Source of the DNA: an uncultured Lachnospiraceae bacterium
GTDB lineage: Bacteria; Bacillota; Clostridia; Lachnospirales; Lachnospiraceae
Direction: 5' to 3'
NCBI GenBank assembly: GCA_910586645.1
Contig: CAJUIS010000002.1
Location: 1 to 64,000, forward strand
Length of the DNA stretch: 64,000 nt
The number at the start of each line of letters is the position of its first letter. Positions within the stretch are counted from its first letter, which is position 1. A model generated the notes under the pieces. That model was not told the origin of the DNA. It saw only the letters and a program-made list of their open reading frames with translations, and searched no databases. Of the stretch, positions 42,201-50,917 are shown in pieces. Made by a program: the position numbers and the translations under genes.

Positions 42201-43901
42201 CTAAAAATTACGAAATCTCCGGTAACGGTCTTCCGCCAGTTCACTGCCGCTCATCTTACTGTATTTTTCCAAAAATTCCCGCATATTGGCCTTCATAAAC
42301 ATTGCAATGTCATGCAGCGCCGTTTCATCCGCCCCGCCAAATTCCGGTATAATCTTTTCTACGACTTTCAGCTCATACAGATCCTGCGCCGTAATTTTCA
42401 TTACGTCCGCAGCTTCTTTCGCCCTTTTTCCGTCTTTCCATAATATGGAAGCAAACCCTTCCGGAGAAAGAATGGAATATGTGGCGTTTTCCATCATCCA
42501 GACTTCATTTCCGACTGCAAGCGCAAGCGCTCCGCCGCTGCCGCCTTCCCCGATCATAAGGCAGAGAATGGGCGTTTTTATGCCGGACATTTCAAAAAGA
42601 TTCCTTGCAATCGCTTCTCCCTGTCCTCCCTCTTCCGCTTCCATTCCGCAAAACGCGCCGGAAGTGTTGACAAACGTAATAATCGGACGATGAAATTTTT
42701 CGGCCTGTTTCATCAGACGGAGCGCTTTTCGGTATCCTTCCGGGGAAGGCATTCCGTAATTATGGCGCATACAGTCTTTTAAATCTTTTCCCTTCTGAAC
42801 GCCAATCACCGTAACCGGCTGTCCGTCAAGCATGGCTATGCCGCCCACGACCGCCGGATCGTCTCTGTAATGCCGGTCTCCATGCAGCTCTATAAAGTGA
42901 TCAAAGATTTCTTCCATATAGTCCATGGAAGAAAGGCGGCTCGTATTCCTGACCGCTTTTACTTTTTCCCATGCGCTCATGCTTTTGCTCTTTGCGCCGC
43001 GTTCTTTCATAAGCTCGCTTGGCTCAAATTTAACATCCGACGCATTTGTAAAATTCGCACAGCCTTCTTTCCCTGTATGCATCTTTAAAATCTTATACAG
43101 CGTCTTTTTTAAATTTTTCCGTTCCACAATAGCGTCCACAAACCCGTGCTCCAACTGAAACTCCGCTCTCTGGAACCCTTCCGGCAGCTTCTGCCCGATT
43201 GTCTGTTCAATGACGCGGGGGCCTGCAAATCCAATCAGAGCGCCCGGCTCCGCCAGAATAATGTCTCCAAGCATTGCAAAACTTGCCGTTACGCCGCCCG
43301 TCGTCGGATCTGTCAGAACCGGAATATACAAAAGCCCCGCGTCAGAATGTTTTTTTAAGGCCGCGGAGGTCTTTGCCATCTGCATCAGGGAAATAATCCC
43401 CTCCTGCATCCTCGCTCCTCCGGAACAGCAGAATAAAATAACGGGAAGCCTAAGCTCCGTCGCACGTTCCACGGCCGACGCGATCTTTTCACCGACCACA
43501 TGTCCCATACTGCCCATTAAAAATCTTGCGTCACAGACGCCAAGCGCGACGGACTCTCCATAAATTTTCGCTTCTCCTATGGTTACGCCTTCATGCAGCC
43601 CGGTCTTTTCCTGCGCAGCTTTGATTTTTTCCTGATACTCCGGAAAATCCAGCGGGTTTTTCGATTCCATTTCGTCAAACCATGGCGTAAAGCTCTTTGC
43701 GTCCGCTACCATCTTAATCCTGTTAAATGTCCGCACGCGGAAATGGCTGCCGCATTCATAACAGACATATTTGTTTTCCACTACGTTTGATTTAATCAGA
43801 TACTCTTTACAGGAAGGGCACACAATCAGATCGCCGGCATCCTGCTTTTTTTCCTTATCTTTGATTGTGATAAAATTTCTTCGTTTTAATAACGGCGCCA
43901 T
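42201..43901 (-). CDS. accDA: Acetyl-CoA carboxylase carboxyltransferase, fused beta-alpha subunit (AccD-AccA)
   Basis: A 566-residue natural fusion. The N-terminal half (to about 290) is AccD, with a four-cysteine zinc ribbon (Cys28, Cys31, Cys47, Cys50) and the carboxyltransferase block [20 protein letters not shown]. The C-terminal half (about 310-566) is AccA, with [27 protein letters not shown] and [15 protein letters not shown]. It moves the carboxyl group from biotin-BCCP to acetyl-CoA to give malonyl-CoA. The biotin carrier and carboxylase (accB, accC) are not in this operon. Start after GGAGGCGG, three bases past the fabZ stop. Confidence 0.95.
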   Translation of the reverse strand: MAPLLKRRNFITIKDKEKKQDAGDLIVCPSCKEYLIKSNVVENKYVCYECGSHFRVRTFNRIKMVADAKSFTPWFDEMESKNPLDFPEYQEKIKAAQEKTGLHEGVTIGEAKIYGESVALGVCDARFLMGSMGHVVGEKIASAVERATELRLPVILFCCSGGARMQEGIISLMQMAKTSAALKKHSDAGLLYIPVLTDPTTGGVTASFAMLGDIILAEPGALIGFAGPRVIEQTIGQKLPEGFQRAEFQLEHGFVDAIVERKNLKKTLYKILKMHTGKEGCANFTNASDVKFEPSELMKERGAKSKSMSAWEKVKAVRNTSRLSSMDYMEEIFDHFIELHGDRHYRDDPAVVGGIAMLDGQPVTVIGVQKGKDLKDCMRHNYGMPSPEGYRKALRLMKQAEKFHRPIITFVNTSGAFCGMEAEEGGQGEAIARNLFEMSGIKTPILCLMIGEGGSGGALALAVGNEVWMMENATYSILSPEGFASILWKDGKRAKEAADVMKITAQDLYELKVVEKIIPEFGGADETALHDIAMFMKANMREFLEKYSKMSGSELAEDRYRRFRNF

Positions 43902-43904
43902 ATT

Positions 43905-44339
43905 CTATTCTCCGCCTCCAATCGCAAATGTCAGTTCCGCAGACGCCGCAAGTTTCCCGTTTACTTTCGCCGTCCCTTTTCCAACGCCAATCGGCCCTTT
44001 TTCCTTAATAATTTCAAGTTCCAGCGTTAAAACGTCGCCCGGCAGAACTTTTTGTTTGAATTTCGCACTGCTGATTCCCGCAAAATATGCCGTTTTCCCT
44101 TTATTTTCCGGCCTGCTTAAAATTGCAACGGCTCCCGCCTGCGCCATCGCCTCAACGATCAAAACGCCCGGCATAACCGGTTCGTCCGGAAAATGTCCGG
44201 AAAAATAAGGCTCGTTGTAGCTTACGCACTTTTTTCCAACGGCTCTTTTTCCAGGCTCAAGCTCCTCAATTGTATCAATCAGCAAAAAAGGCTGCCTGTG
44301 CGGAATAATCTCCATAATCTGTTTCGTATTCAGTACCAT
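43905..44339 (-). CDS. fabZ: 3-hydroxyacyl-ACP dehydratase
   Basis: A 144-residue hotdog dehydratase removing water from beta-hydroxyacyl-ACP. The signature is [13 protein letters not shown] with catalytic His49 and Glu63. [12 protein letters not shown] near the start is typical. It begins behind GAGGAG inside the end of fabF and is followed directly by accDA. Since no FabA or FabM is here, unsaturated fatty-acid synthesis must depend on other genes. Confidence 0.95.
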   Translation of the reverse strand: MVLNTKQIMEIIPHRQPFLLIDTIEELEPGKRAVGKKCVSYNEPYFSGHFPDEPVMPGVLIVEAMAQAGAVAILSRPENKGKTAYFAGISSAKFKQKVLPGDVLTLELEIIKEKGPIGVGKGTAKVNGKLAASAELTFAIGGGE

Positions 44340-44342
44340 TTT

Positions 44343-45578
44343 CTACTCCTCATACTTTGCAATTAAAAGACTTGCGTTGTGTCCGCCAAAACCAAGCGAG
44401 TTGCTCAATGCATATTTAAATTCTCCCGTTACAGGCTCTTTGCAGTAATCCAAATCGATCTCTTCGTCAGGCTCTGTATATCCTACGGTTTTATGCAGAT
44501 AGCCTTCTTCCAGCTCTTTTACGCATGTGACAAATTCAATCGCTCCCGCGGCTCCCAGGAGATGTCCGATCATCGATTTCGTAGAATTGATTTTCATCTT
44601 TTCCGCATGTTTGCCAAACGCCAGCTTTATGGCCCTTGTTTCAAACAAATCGTTGTGATGCGTTCCCGTGCCGTGGGCGTTGATATAGAAAATATCTTCC
44701 GGCAAAAGACCCGCGTCTTCCACCGCGTTTGTCATCGCTTTTGCGGCTCCGGATCCGCTCTCTTCCGGAGACGTAATGTGGTATGCGTCTGAGGAACAGC
44801 CATAGCCTTTCACTTCCGCATAAATCTTCGCCCCTCTTTTTTTCGCATGTTCCAATTCTTCCAGTATGACAACCGCCGCTCCTTCGCCCATGACAAACCC
44901 GCTTCTGTTTTTGTCAAAAGGAAGCGAACATTTTGCAGGATCTTCCACGGTAGAAAGCGCCGTCAGCGCCGAAAATCCGGCAATTCCAATCGGCGTTACG
45001 CTGCCTTCGGTTCCGCCTGCCGCCATAACGTCCGCTTCGCCGTACTGAACTGCGCGGTACGCCTCGCCGATGCTGTTCGTTCCCGTTGCGCATGCCGTCA
45101 CAGAATTGATGCTCTTCCCTTTCAGACCGAACTGAATGGAAACGTTTCCTGCCGCCATATTGCAGATCATCAGCGGAACCAGCAGCGGATTGATGCGGTT
45201 CGGCCCTTTTTCCAGCATTTTTTTGTATTCCCGCTCAATTGCCTGCAGGCTTCCGACTCCGGAACCGACAGCGCATCCCACGCGGTACGGATCTTCTTTT
45301 TCCATATCAATTCCGGAATCGCAAAGAGCCTCTTTTGCCGCCGCGACGGCATACTGGGAAAACAATTCCATGCGCTTTGCCGCTTTTGGATCCATAAAAT
45401 CCTTTCCTGCAAAACCTTTGACTTCCGCGGCAATGCGGCATTTATATTCCGATGCGTCAAATCTGGTAATCGGTGCAAACCCCGTCTTTCCCTCTTTTAC
45501 AGACTGCCAGAATTCTTCCACGCTAAGTCCGATTGGCGTAATCGCGCCCATTCCGGTTACAACAACTCTCCTGCTCAT
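44343..45578 (-). CDS. fabF: Beta-ketoacyl-ACP synthase II
   Basis: A 411-residue chain-elongating condensing enzyme. The Cys-His-His triad is at Cys163 (SVTACATGTNSIGEA), His302 (YINAHGTGTHHNDL) and His339 (KSMIGHLLGAAGAIE), and the C-terminal NSLGFGGHNASLLI block is present. Start after GGAAGGAAG. It lies 21 bases after fabG and four bases before fabZ; many relatives have accB between fabF and fabZ, but here nothing fits. Confidence 0.96.
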   Translation of the reverse strand: MSRRVVVTGMGAITPIGLSVEEFWQSVKEGKTGFAPITRFDASEYKCRIAAEVKGFAGKDFMDPKAAKRMELFSQYAVAAAKEALCDSGIDMEKEDPYRVGCAVGSGVGSLQAIEREYKKMLEKGPNRINPLLVPLMICNMAAGNVSIQFGLKGKSINSVTACATGTNSIGEAYRAVQYGEADVMAAGGTEGSVTPIGIAGFSALTALSTVEDPAKCSLPFDKNRSGFVMGEGAAVVILEELEHAKKRGAKIYAEVKGYGCSSDAYHITSPEESGSGAAKAMTNAVEDAGLLPEDIFYINAHGTGTHHNDLFETRAIKLAFGKHAEKMKINSTKSMIGHLLGAAGAIEFVTCVKELEEGYLHKTVGYTEPDEEIDLDYCKEPVTGEFKYALSNSLGFGGHNASLLIAKYEE

Positions 45579-45599
45579 AATCCCACTTCCTTCCCTGAC

Positions 45600-46340
45600 T
45601 TAAATTGTCATTCCTCCGTCTACTGCAAACACCTGGCCCGTAATATAATCCGACCTGCCGGACGCCAGAAAAACCGCAAGGTCCGCAACGTCTTTTGGCG
45701 TTCCAATCCTTTTTAACGGAACCTGTTCCGTCATTTTTTCCTGCGCTTCCTTCGGCATAGCGGATGTCATATCCGTTTCAATAAATCCGGGCGCAATTGC
45801 GTTGGCATGAATGCCCCTCGACGCAAGCTCTCTTGCCACGCTCTTTGTCAGGCCAATCACACCCGCCTTGCTTGCGGAATAATTTGCCTGGCCCGCATTC
45901 CCAAGGATTCCGGACACGGAAGATATATTAATAATCTTCCCGCTCTTCTGTTTTAAAAAATAACGGGACATATGGCGGATGGTATTGAACGCGCCTTTTA
46001 AATTTGTCTCTATAACTGCGTCAAAATCCTCTTCCGGCATTTTCATTAAAAGCCCGTCTCTTGTAATTCCCGCATTGTTTACAAGTATGTCAATGCGTCC
46101 GTATTTTTTAATCACCGCCTGAATCATTTCCCCGCAGGCGGCATAGTCCGAGACGCTGCACTGGTAAATTTCGGCGTTTCCTCCGCCGTTTGTAATCTCT
46201 TCCGCAAGCGCCCGCGCTTTTTCTTCGGAGCCGTTGTAATTAATGATTACAAACGCCCCTTCTTTTGCAAACTCTTTTGCGATTGCCGCTCCAATTCCTC
46301 TGCCCGCTCCTGTCACAAGAGCAATTTTACCTGTCAGCAT
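45600..46340 (-). CDS. fabG: 3-oxoacyl-ACP reductase
   Basis: A 246-residue short-chain dehydrogenase that reduces beta-ketoacyl-ACP with NADPH. Features: TGAGRGIGAAIA (cofactor), NNAGITRDGLL, Ser140, and YSASK with Tyr154 and Lys158; the end FAVDGGMTI is typical. ATG at 46340 (MLTGKIALVTGA) is chosen over 46367, since the N-terminus then aligns with the family; it overlaps the fabD end by 14 bases, and GGAGG lies 12 bases upstream. Confidence 0.95.
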   Translation of the reverse strand: MLTGKIALVTGAGRGIGAAIAKEFAKEGAFVIINYNGSEEKARALAEEITNGGGNAEIYQCSVSDYAACGEMIQAVIKKYGRIDILVNNAGITRDGLLMKMPEEDFDAVIETNLKGAFNTIRHMSRYFLKQKSGKIINISSVSGILGNAGQANYSASKAGVIGLTKSVARELASRGIHANAIAPGFIETDMTSAMPKEAQEKMTEQVPLKRIGTPKDVADLAVFLASGRSDYITGQVFAVDGGMTI

Positions 46341-47241
46341 ATGCCAAAAAATCCTCCATCCTGTCAATGTTGTATACGGTTACATTCCGGTTGATTTTGC
46401 GCATAAACCCGGAAAGCGTCTTTCCCGGCCCGATCTCTACAAACGTGTCCGCGCCGTCTGCCGCCAGTCTCTCGATTGTCTGCTGCCAGCGGACGCTTGA
46501 CGCTACCTGCTTTATCAGAAGAGGTTTTACGTCTTTCGCCTCCGTAACATAATCGGCCGTTACGTTTGACACATACGGGATAAAGTTTTCCGCAATCTCC
46601 ACTCCCTCAAGCGCTTTGCCAAGCTCTTCTCCGGCGGCGGAAAGCATAGGGGAATGAAACGGCCCGCTTACGTTCAGCGGCACAATGCGTTTTGCCCCGG
46701 CTTCTTTTAACGCCGCTGCCGCAGCGTCCACTGCCGTCTTTTCCCCTGTAATGACAATCTGTCCCGGGCAGTTGTAATTTGCAACCGACACGCTTCCTTC
46801 GGTTTCTCTGCAGACATTTTCAATTATCTCCGCGTCCATGCCAAGCACGGCGCTCATAGCGCCGCCCACAGGAACTGCGTTCTGCATAAAAATGCCCCTT
46901 TTACGGACTACGGCAAACGCGTCTTTCATACTCATTACGCCGGAAGCGATTAAAGCCGCATATTCTCCCAGGCTTAATCCCGCAGTCGCATCCGGAACAA
47001 ATCCTTTTTCTTTCAGAGCCGCATAGATTGCAGTTTCTGTTGCAAGCATCGCGATCTGCGTATATTCCGTAATATTTAACTGTTCATTTTCCTCAAAGCA
47101 AAGCTTTGCGACGTCAAGCCCCGACGCTTCGCCCGCCAGCTCATATACTTTCCTGCATACCGGAATGGAATCGTAAAATTCCTTCCCCATCCCCGTATAC
47201 TGGGAACCCTGTCCCGGAAACATAAATACCAGTCTGCCCAT
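46327..47241 (-). CDS. fabD: Malonyl-CoA:ACP transacylase
   Basis: A 304-residue acyltransferase moving malonyl from CoA to ACP. Motifs: FMFPGQGSQYTGMG at the start, nucleophile GLSLGEYAAL (Ser90), GPFHSPML (His196) and ETAI-type helix nearby. ATG at 47241 is chosen behind GAGGTGG; the frame may be read from GTG at 47253, but that overlaps the fabK stop. Part of the tight fab operon. Confidence 0.95.
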   Translation of the reverse strand: MGRLVFMFPGQGSQYTGMGKEFYDSIPVCRKVYELAGEASGLDVAKLCFEENEQLNITEYTQIAMLATETAIYAALKEKGFVPDATAGLSLGEYAALIASGVMSMKDAFAVVRKRGIFMQNAVPVGGAMSAVLGMDAEIIENVCRETEGSVSVANYNCPGQIVITGEKTAVDAAAAALKEAGAKRIVPLNVSGPFHSPMLSAAGEELGKALEGVEIAENFIPYVSNVTADYVTEAKDVKPLLIKQVASSVRWQQTIERLAADGADTFVEIGPGKTLSGFMRKINRNVTVYNIDRMEDFLAYADR

Positions 47242-47249
47242 CTTCCACC

Positions 47250-48188
47250 TCACTGTCTCTGACTGCCGCCAGATAAAAGCTCCTCTGCTTTTGCCATAAT
47301 CTCTTCTATGATTTCTTTACAGGTCTGCTTCTGTTTTACAAGCCCTGCGATCTGCCCCGCCATCAGGCTTCCGTGCACCACGTCGCCTTCCATAACAGCC
47401 TTCCGCAAAGAACCAAGCGTCAGCCGTTCCAATTCTTCCAGTTCCACGCCGTCGGCTTCCATTTTCAGATATTCTCTCGTCATTTTATTGCGGAGCACGC
47501 GAATGGGATGCCCGGTGCTTCTTCCTGTCACTTCAGAATCAATATCCTTTGCCTTAATGACCTTTTCTTTATAATTTTCATGTACAATGGATTCTTCCGC
47601 CACGATAAAGCGGGTTCCCATCTGCACCGCTTCTGCGCCCAGCATCACTGCAGCCGCAACCCCTCTTCCGTCACCGATTCCTCCGGCCGCTATCACCGGA
47701 ATCGAAACGGCGTCGGCTACCTGGGGCACGAGCGTCATCGTAGTCGCAGAACCGATATGTCCGCCGGACTCCGTACCTTCCGCCACAACTGCGTCGGCTC
47801 CGGCTTTTTCCATCATCTTCGCCATGGCAACGCTTGCCACAACAGGCATCACTTTAATCCCTGCCTCTTTCCACATCTCCATAAAAGCCGCCGGGTTGCC
47901 CGCTCCTGTCGTCACAGCTTTTACGCCTTCCTCCACAACGACTTTCGCAACTTCCGGCGCATTTGGATTCATCAGCATAACATTTACGCCAAAAGGCTTA
48001 TCGGTCAGTTCCTTTACTTTCCGGATCTGTTCCCTGACGATTTCCGGCGGCGCGCTGGCGGCGCCGATGACGCCGAACCCTCCGGCTTCCGATACGGCCG
48101 CCGCCAGATGATATTCCGCAACCCAGGCCATGCCGCCCTGGATCACCGGATATTTTATTCCAAGTAATTCTGTAATCCTGGTTTTCAT
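47250..48188 (-). CDS. fabK: Enoyl-ACP reductase II (FMN-dependent)
   Basis: A 312-residue FMN-binding TIM-barrel reductase that completes each elongation cycle, an alternative to FabI that is insensitive to triclosan. Typical parts are YPVIQGGMAWVAEYHLAAAV, GGFGVIGAASAPPEIVREQI, ADAVVAEGTESGGHIG and VIAAGGIGDGRGVAAAVMLG. No fabI or fabL is seen, so this would be the operon's only enoyl reductase. It begins two bases after acpP with a site in the acpP end. Confidence 0.95.
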   Translation of the reverse strand: MKTRITELLGIKYPVIQGGMAWVAEYHLAAAVSEAGGFGVIGAASAPPEIVREQIRKVKELTDKPFGVNVMLMNPNAPEVAKVVVEEGVKAVTTGAGNPAAFMEMWKEAGIKVMPVVASVAMAKMMEKAGADAVVAEGTESGGHIGSATTMTLVPQVADAVSIPVIAAGGIGDGRGVAAAVMLGAEAVQMGTRFIVAEESIVHENYKEKVIKAKDIDSEVTGRSTGHPIRVLRNKMTREYLKMEADGVELEELERLTLGSLRKAVMEGDVVHGSLMAGQIAGLVKQKQTCKEIIEEIMAKAEELLSGGSQRQ

Positions 48189-48190
48189 GC

Positions 48191-48424
48191 TTACACTTCC
48201 ACGCCTTTTGCCTTTAAGTATTCCATTACGTCACTGACTGTTGCGATTTTCTCCAAATCCTCCGACGGGATCTCCACGTCATATTCTTCCTCCAGGCTCA
48301 TCACAAGTTCAAACAAGTCCAGTGAATCCGCTCCCAAATCATCTTTAAAATTACTCTCCGCCTTAATTTCATCCACGTCAATGCTAAGCTGCTCTGCAAT
48401 AATTTCCTTTAATTTTTCCAACAT
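48191..48424 (-). CDS. acpP: Acyl carrier protein
   Basis: A 77-residue acidic four-helix ACP. The 4'-phosphopantetheine is attached to Ser34 in [17 protein letters not shown] at 48424 ([12 protein letters not shown]) follows AGGAG at 7 bases; the frame is open to 48466 but there is no site there. It is the first gene of the fatty-acid operon, and its promoter region holds the FabT-like operators. Confidence 0.96.
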   Translation of the reverse strand: MLEKLKEIIAEQLSIDVDEIKAESNFKDDLGADSLDLFELVMSLEEEYDVEIPSEDLEKIATVSDVMEYLKAKGVEV

Positions 48425-48453
48425 AGTTCTTCTCCTTTTTCTTCTTGATATTA

Positions 48454-48485
48454 ATTTGATAATCAAATATTTTGATAGTCAAACT
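48454..48485 (-). promoter_or_regulatory. Tandem FabT-like operators in the acpP leader
   Basis: A perfect palindrome ATTTGATAATCAAAT (48454-48468) and a second one, TTTGATAGTCAAA (48471-48483, extended to AACT at 48485), lie head to tail. Both match the streptococcal FabT box (AGTTTGACTATCAAACT as recalled from the literature). A third half-site TTTGAT is at 48487-48492. They start just downstream of the -10 element and would block transcription when bound. Confidence 0.8.
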
Positions 48486-48498
48486 ATTTGATGGGCAA

Positions 48499-48527
48499 AG
48501 TATATTACAGATGGAAGCATTTGTCAA
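48499..48527 (-). promoter_or_regulatory. Strong sigma-A promoter of the fatty-acid operon
   Basis: Minus-strand perfect TTGACA (48527-48522) and TATACT (48504-48499), spacer 17. The predicted start point (about 48492) lies at the edge of the FabT-like operators. Confidence 0.85.
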
Positions 48528-48619
48528 TTCTTTTTGTGCAATGAAGGAAAAAAAGTGATGCAAATACATATTTTCAGAAAAACCTGGCAAACTAACAAAA
48601 ACAAACCAAGGAGGTCACA

Positions 48620-48814
48620 ATGGAAGATCCTACAAAATGCGCCGACTCAAACTGTCACAGACAGCCGTCCGCCGTCCGCAGAAAAAAAGAGGCTCCGCCG
48701 TCGCCCGAAGCTGTAAAACAGCAGAGCATATACAGCAAAGCCGATCGGCCCGTTCCGGACAACAGCCCGTTTTTTGAAGGCAGAAGCAACCCTTTAAGCA
48801 GCAAGGGAAATTAA
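48620..48814 (+). CDS. Unrecognised 64-residue hydrophilic protein
   Basis: A small protein with a very strong ribosome site (AAGGAGG, six bases before ATG) and its own terminator at 48826-48866, which together argue for a real gene. The sequence is charged and rich in Pro and Ser with two cysteines near the N-terminus (MEDPTKCADSNCHRQPSAV) and no hydrophobic segment, so it is probably disordered. It is divergent from the fatty-acid operon. I do not recognise a family. Confidence 0.62.
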   Translation: MEDPTKCADSNCHRQPSAVRRKKEAPPSPEAVKQQSIYSKADRPVPDNSPFFEGRSNPLSSKGN

Positions 48815-48825
48815 ATCGCTCACAC

Positions 48826-48866
48826 AAAAAACGGCTTTTCGCCGCTTCTGGCGAAATGCCGTTTTT
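48826..48866. terminator. Terminator between the 64-residue protein gene and thiT
   Basis: AAAAACGGC arm and GCCGTTTTT arm surround an inner TTCGCC/GGCGAA stem. T-runs occur on both strands, so it can serve the small gene and the convergent thiT operon. Confidence 0.85.
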
Positions 48867-48886
48867 ACATAATAAAACCGCAATCA

Positions 48887-49423
48887 TTAAGAAGCCGTTT
48901 CCTTTATATAGAGAAGCGCTTTTTTGACCGGCGGAAGATGCATTGCCAAAAGCGTCACCGCCGCTTCCGCTCCCAGATAAGAAGCGTTATATACAAAAGA
49001 ATACAAAGGGGCGCTCATTCCATAATCTGCGGCATAAGCCCCAAAAAAGATCCAGCCGGACAAAAACGCAAAAAAGCACCTGCCTGCCACGCCCGCTATA
49101 TATCCGGCCGCCAGGCCGTTTTTGAAGCGGCGGAAAAATCCGGAAACGCCAAGAGCTCCAAATGCCAGCGGGTAATCCAGGATTACCTGGGGGATCGTAA
49201 ATATGTACGGTTCCATGACAAACTGCAGCATCCCATAGACGGCTCCCGTTAAAATTCCCATAACCGGCCCGTACCAGTATCCAATCAGCACAACAAACAG
49301 CATGCTAAACAGCGTCACATTCCCGCCCATTGGCAGGGAAAACACCTTTATCATAGACGCCGCCACTGCCAGAGCCGCCGCTGCCGCCGCATACACCAGT
49401 TGTTTTGTGGAAAATTGTCTCAT
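48887..49423 (-). CDS. thiT: ECF-type thiamine transporter S component ThiT
   Basis: A 178-residue membrane protein with six helices. Conserved ThiT blocks are KVFSLPMGGNVTLFSMLFVV, GYWYGPVMGILTGAVYG and PQVILDYPLAFGALG. It binds thiamine outside and delivers it with the shared ECF ATPase module, which is encoded elsewhere. Its start overlaps the stop of the polyphosphate kinase gene (ATGA). I see no TPP riboswitch in front of it, which is unusual for thiamine genes in this group, but any leader would have to lie ahead of the upstream gene. Confidence 0.92.
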   Translation of the reverse strand: MRQFSTKQLVYAAAAAALAVAASMIKVFSLPMGGNVTLFSMLFVVLIGYWYGPVMGILTGAVYGMLQFVMEPYIFTIPQVILDYPLAFGALGVSGFFRRFKNGLAAGYIAGVAGRCFFAFLSGWIFFGAYAADYGMSAPLYSFVYNASYLGAEAAVTLLAMHLPPVKKALLYIKETAS

Positions 49424-50892
49424 AAAAGCCTCTTTTCAATTTCCGAAATCAAAATTTCAATCGCCTGAATCCTTGCGTAATATTTATTGTTTGACTGAAT
49501 AATATACCATGGCGCATTTTCCGTTGACGTCCTTGCAATCATTTCATCCACGGCTTCCTCGTATGCATCCCACTTTTCGCGGTTTCGCCAGTCTTCTTCC
49601 GTAATCTTCCAGCGCTTTTCCGGCGTGTTTTCCCGCTCGGTAAACCGGGCAAGCTGCGTGTCCTTGTCAATATGCACCCAGAATTTTATTACAATCGCTC
49701 CCCATTCCGAAAGCTCCTGTTCAAATTCATTGATTTCGTTATATGCGCGCTTCCAGTCATTTTCTGTGCAGAAGCCTTCCAGACGCTCTACCATCACCCT
49801 GCCGTACCAGGTGCGGTCAAAAATCGCAATATGCCCGTCTTTTGGCAGCCTGTGATAAAAACGCCATAAATAATGCCTTGCCTTTTCATGCGGCTCCGGA
49901 GACGCAATCGGATGAACTTCAAATCCCCTGGGATCTAAGGCCCCTGCCAGCCTCTTGATGTTTCCTCCTTTTCCCGCGGCGTCCCATCCTTCATATGCAA
50001 TGACAACCGGAATCTTTTTGTGATAAATCCTGTTGTGGAGCTCTCTTAGCTTTTTCTGCCTCTCCTTTAGGCGGATGCCGTATTCTTCTTTTGACATTTC
50101 CTGATCCAATGGCGTCTGGGCAAGCTTTGGCATTTTAAGCAGGGGATAATCTTTATGTAAAATCTCGGGCAGTATTTTAAAATTCTCCGCCGCCTGGTTG
50201 ATCTGATTGGTCAGAAGATGAAGCGCCTGAAGCAGCGCCTGCTTTTTATCCACTGCATCCACAACATTCCAGGGCACATATCCCGTATTTGTCGCTTCCA
50301 GTATTCTGTCATAAATCTTTTCGTACCGCCCGCGTTTTTTTACCTGCTGGATATCTTTTTCCGAAACCCTCCACCTTGTATGCTTTTCCTCTTTCAGTTT
50401 GTCCAGACGTTCTTTCTGTTCTTCCCTGGGAATCTGCAAAAACAGTTTGATCACAAGATACCCGTTGTCTTTTAACTGACGGTCAAACGTACGGATCTGA
50501 CGCAGCCTCTGCTCTAAAGTTTCTTCGTCAATCCTGTCGTTTGCCACATCGTCCGCCGTTTCATTCAGCCAGCCGGAATTTAAAAACACGAATTTCCCGG
50601 CCTCCGGTATCGTCTCCATGTACCGCCACAAAAAAGGCTTCCGCCGTTCCTCTTCGTTTGGCTCTTTCATTGTCGTCACACAAAAGAACCTGGGATCCAG
50701 ATCTTTTATCAGATTTCCAATCAGCGTCCCCTTTCCTGCGGCTCCCCATCCTTCAATCAAAACAAATACCGGAATCTTATGTTCCTTTATCAGCATCTGC
50801 TGCCCTGCCAGTTCCGCCCGTTTTTCTTTTATCAGCGCTTTGATTTCCTCCTGCGGAATCTGGTATTTACGAATTTCATAATTTTTCAGCAT
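49420..50892 (-). CDS. Two-domain polyphosphate kinase 2 family enzyme (polyphosphate:AMP phosphotransferase type)
   Basis: A 490-residue protein made of two PPK2 domains in tandem (about 1-235 and 255-490), each with a Walker-A-like site: EGWGAAGKGTLIGNL and EGWDAAGKGGNIKRL. The second domain holds the full DRTWYGRVMVERLEGF lid motif, while the first has the altered LNSGWLNETADD, so catalysis probably resides in the C-terminal domain as in class II PPK2. It uses polyphosphate to phosphorylate AMP (or another nucleotide). It is co-translated with thiT. Confidence 0.92.
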   Translation of the reverse strand: MLKNYEIRKYQIPQEEIKALIKEKRAELAGQQMLIKEHKIPVFVLIEGWGAAGKGTLIGNLIKDLDPRFFCVTTMKEPNEEERRKPFLWRYMETIPEAGKFVFLNSGWLNETADDVANDRIDEETLEQRLRQIRTFDRQLKDNGYLVIKLFLQIPREEQKERLDKLKEEKHTRWRVSEKDIQQVKKRGRYEKIYDRILEATNTGYVPWNVVDAVDKKQALLQALHLLTNQINQAAENFKILPEILHKDYPLLKMPKLAQTPLDQEMSKEEYGIRLKERQKKLRELHNRIYHKKIPVVIAYEGWDAAGKGGNIKRLAGALDPRGFEVHPIASPEPHEKARHYLWRFYHRLPKDGHIAIFDRTWYGRVMVERLEGFCTENDWKRAYNEINEFEQELSEWGAIVIKFWVHIDKDTQLARFTERENTPEKRWKITEEDWRNREKWDAYEEAVDEMIARTSTENAPWYIIQSNNKYYARIQAIEILISEIEKRLL

Positions 50893-50917
50893 ACTTACCT
50901 CCCCTTTCCGTTTCTCC

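Noticed and set aside
44847..45716. A 289-codon open frame on the plus strand
   Set aside because: Antisense to fabF and fabG, which have full catalytic motifs and good ribosome sites; no family features in the product.
49424..49520. TPP riboswitch directly ahead of thiT
   Set aside because: This stretch is the coding end of the polyphosphate kinase gene; no TPP consensus elements were found.
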